Source of the DNA: Collimonas sp. UBA1456
Lineage (GTDB): Bacteria; Pseudomonadota; Gammaproteobacteria; Burkholderiales; Burkholderiaceae_D
Assembly (NCBI GenBank): GCA_002325825.1
Contig: DCSW01000053.1
Location: forward strand, 1 to 9,016
Direction: 5' to 3'
Length of the DNA: 9,016 nt
Made by a program: the position numbers and the translations under genes. Positions 7,328 through 9,016 of this stretch are shown here, piece by piece (the first letter of the stretch is position 1; each line of letters opens with the position of its first letter). The notes under the pieces were generated by a model that was given only the letters and a program-made list of their open reading frames with translations, did not search any database and was not told the origin of the DNA.

Positions 7328-7410
7328 CTTATGTGCCTTGTTTAACTATAAGCTGCCGATGATCGAATCGATAACAAAGAATCGACAATTCGCCAGTATT
7401 TTCAACATGC

Positions 7411-7458
7411 AAAAACGCCACTTCGGGGGGGGGGAGGTCGCCTCCGAAGCAGCGTTTT
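7411..7458 (-). terminator. Intrinsic terminator hairpin with expanded G tract
   Basis: Reading the minus strand, AAAACGCTGCTTCGGAGG, a CGA loop, then a C-rich arm ending CGAAGTGGCGTTTTT. The arms pair apart from two mismatches and a run of ten G (plus strand, 7425-7434) where two would make a perfect stem. It lies downstream of the small secreted-protein gene and is the likely end of its transcript. The A and T tracts on the two sides also allow rightward use. Confidence 0.75.
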
Positions 7459-7483
7459 GTGATGCTGTAGTGCGCTGACTTAA

Positions 7484-7505
7484 GCCATATCAGCGCTGAT
7501 ATGGC
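7484..7505. repeat. 22-bp perfect palindrome
   Basis: GCCATATCAGCGCTGATATGGC equals its own reverse complement over all 22 bases, without a loop. It overlaps the stop codon (7490-7492) of the small secreted-protein remnant and lies 26 bp before the terminator hairpin. It could be a protein-binding site, an RNA hairpin at the end of the transcript, or chance symmetry. Confidence 0.9.
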
Positions 7506-7789
7506 CGACCCGTACTAGCCGCTGTGCTGACCTGCTCGACATACACCGGAACTTGGCGATAGTATAGCGACGGCCAGCAATACATCAGTATCGACTACGC
7601 ATAGTAGCCGAAGCCACCCTGGTAATAACCGCCGCTATCGTATTGGTCGTAGCGATCGCCGTCGGACGTCGTGCCGACCGCAGCACCAAGCACGCCAATG
7701 GCCGCGTTGGCGCCATCGTCATAAGCCAGAGCAGGGTTTGCAGCCGTAACAGTCGTGCTAGCCAGCTAGCTCAACGCAAATCCATTATT
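7490..7789 (-). pseudogene. Small secreted Gly/Tyr-rich protein, decayed
   Basis: One minus-strand frame gives a small exported protein. ALS-stop-LASTTVTAANPALA looks like the end of a signal peptide with an Ala-x-Ala cleavage site, followed by YDDGANAAIGVLGAAVGTTS, a short glycine-zipper-like stretch. DQYDSGGYYQGGFGYYA is the Gly/Tyr-rich part. A TAG at 7595-7597 interrupts, and the same frame continues YYRQVPVYVEQVSTAASTGR and PYQR to TGA at 7490-7492. A second in-frame TAG lies at 7766-7768 within the signal peptide. No start codon is in frame; an ATG at about 7784 is one frame away, so a small indel near the start is likely. No frameshift is visible after that. Similar small surface or periplasmic proteins of unknown role occur in betaproteobacteria. 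Its function is unknown. Confidence 0.65.
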
Positions 7790-7968
7790 TATGCAACATA
7801 ATTGACTTCTCAAAGAGTCGTAAAACTATCGACCAGACACATCGACAAACCATAGTTGAACAGCGGACCAAGATCGTTTAGTCCAACTAAAGCCTGTCAA
7901 CCGATTAATCCAGTTGATCGATACATATTTTTACTTTCTCACAACACGGTTACAATAACTCCAATGCC

Positions 7969-9016
7969 TCAATACAACTTTACCGACGACGGCTTGGCAT
8001 GTTTCATCAGACTGCTTGCGGCAGCCGTAACCACGCCGGTCCCAGCAAGGAATTCAAATGCATCAAGTACAGTTTGGTGTACATGATGCGCGCAAATAAA
8101 TCGTCGACAAACCAGCCGAGCTTGGTCAGCAATCCCATCAGGGTGCCGACCGACGTGTTCTTGTCGAACGACACCAGCGAACAGTGATCCTTGTAAACAT
8201 AAGGGACATCCAGCGCGGGCTGCCCCTTACTGGCGCGAACAAATGCGTTGACCAGATAATCGGCCTGCTGGTGCGCCACCTGAGCGCGCGGCGGCACCAT
8301 CTTGCCATCGGTACCAATACAGGCGCGTGATCGCCGAGCGCATATATATTGCTGTAGCCAATGACTTTGAGGCCAGCCTCGACTTCCGGTTGCTCCGATC
8401 TGATCACCGGCAGTCCAAGCATCTTGAGAAAATCGGGCGCCTTGATGCGAGCCGACCAGACACATAGGTCGGACGTGTAATGATTGCCATTGGCACTGGT
8501 AACGAAATTTTCCGCAATGCTGGCGACACGACGATCGGTCACCACGCGTACCACGCGCTCCTAAGAATTTTGCTGGCTGCCTTTGAGGCGCGCTCGGTCA
8601 GCGGCACCAGCAAGTGCGACGCGCCTTCGAAGATGGTAAGTCAGCATCTTCAGCAAGTGTATCCGGAAATGCTCGGCATCCACGGTGGCAGTGAGATGGT
8701 ATTTTCTTCGGCGCCGCTGATACAGAAATAGTTAGACACGCTGCCGACCGCAATCACCAGTTTGCCGAGGTGGATCTGGCGCGACGGGATCAACTCTTGC
8801 TCGACCTCGTCAGTAACGGCGTCGACAGTAATCATGTTGATTACCACTTCCAGCGAACTCATGGAGCCATAAACGAATCGAAATTTATTGTTATGAACTA
8901 ACATATGCTGCCATAGCTTTTCCTGGTAAATATCCTGGGTTCTTGCGGCCACTTCATGCAGCGATGGCTTCCAGATGTGATGCAGTACCAGACCGACTAG
9001 CGCGGTAATTCCCCCA
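7969..9016 (-). pseudogene. ndh: Type II NADH:quinone dehydrogenase (NDH-2), broken, partial
   Basis: NDH-2 is a single-subunit, FAD-containing membrane-bound enzyme that passes electrons from NADH to quinone without pumping protons. The start lies beyond the right edge. The visible frames run HHIWKPSLHEVAAR, HNNKFRFVYGSMSSLEV, LGKLVIAVGSVSN and, after a shift near 8690, DAEHFRIHLLKML. At about 8640 the sequence jumps to IFEGASHLLVPLTERASKAA; the NADH-binding GxGxxG stretch that belongs between them, about 50 residues, is missing. Then come VRVVTDRRVASIAENFVTSA, CVWSARIKAPDFLKMLGLPV and NIYALGDHAPV. After a frameshift near 8320 it continues GTDGKMVPPRAQVAHQQADY, PYVYKDHCSLVSFDKNTSVG and YLMHLNSLLGP. 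A last shift near 8040 gives SSLMKHAKPSSVKLY and TGA (7969-7971). There are at least four frame breaks plus the deletion, so this gene cannot make a working enzyme. Confidence 0.9.

Noticed and set aside
347..7768. Possible reassignment of UAG, since many in-frame stops are TAG (GNAT, LysR, pirin, DedA, secreted protein) while true gene ends are TAA or TGA
   Set aside because: The two intact genes contain no in-frame TAG in 960 codons, and the TAG-bearing genes are also broken by frameshifts and deletions. Point mutation to TAG is the simpler explanation.
1..9016. tRNA, rRNA, CRISPR array, phage or defence genes
   Set aside because: I looked for tRNA arms, regularly spaced repeats and typical defence motifs and saw none.

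Overview
The window reads as part of a decaying bacterial chromosome. Protein features (a LysR regulator of the 'PDALLVLDAI' type, a DedA domain fused to rhodanese, a PIG3-type quinone oxidoreductase, a Uup-like ABC-F protein) and the roughly 50% GC content suggest a betaproteobacterium, probably Burkholderiales and possibly Oxalobacteraceae-like; that placement is an inference from remembered family resemblance, not a search. Only two genes are intact: an ABC-F ATPase (763-2670, minus) and a quinone oxidoreductase (5453-6430, plus). Nearly everything else that can be recognised is broken by frameshifts, in-frame stops, internal deletions, small duplications or an insertion sequence. This pattern fits a lineage in an early to middle stage of genome reduction, such as a recent host-restricted bacterium. 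Because two long reading frames are clean while their neighbours carry substitutions and deletions as well as indels, poor sequence quality alone does not explain it.

Layout. 1-258: end of an IS256-family element with the degraded start of its transposase, inserted into a GNAT acetyltransferase remnant (258-687). 688-725: strong intrinsic terminator of the ABC-F gene. 763-2670: ABC-F protein. 2671-3111: non-coding, with a 9-bp perfect inverted repeat and a possible promoter facing right. 3112-3813: pirin pseudogene (plus), with a 16-bp tandem duplication and an apparently lost start codon. 3856-4435: LysR regulator pseudogene (minus), most of its effector domain deleted. 4507-5170: DedA-rhodanese pseudogene (minus), lacking its first half. 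5171-5452: AT-rich spacer. 5453-6430: intact quinone oxidoreductase. 6498-6960: c-type cytochrome pseudogene (minus) with a damaged heme motif. 6961-7314: unidentified decayed gene behind a good ribosome binding site. 7411-7458: terminator hairpin with an expanded G tract. 7490-7789: decayed gene for a small secreted Gly/Tyr-rich protein, its 3' end overlapping a 22-bp perfect palindrome. 7793-7968: nothing recognisable. 7969-9016: type II NADH dehydrogenase pseudogene (minus, running off the right edge), lacking its NADH-binding Rossmann motif.

The genes do not form one pathway. The common thread is loss of accessory functions (acetyltransferase, transcriptional regulator, membrane DedA protein, cytochrome c, NDH-2) next to retention of a translation-associated ATPase and a soluble quinone reductase. 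I found no new defence, mobile or biosynthetic system here. The value of the window is a legible record of how individual genes die.
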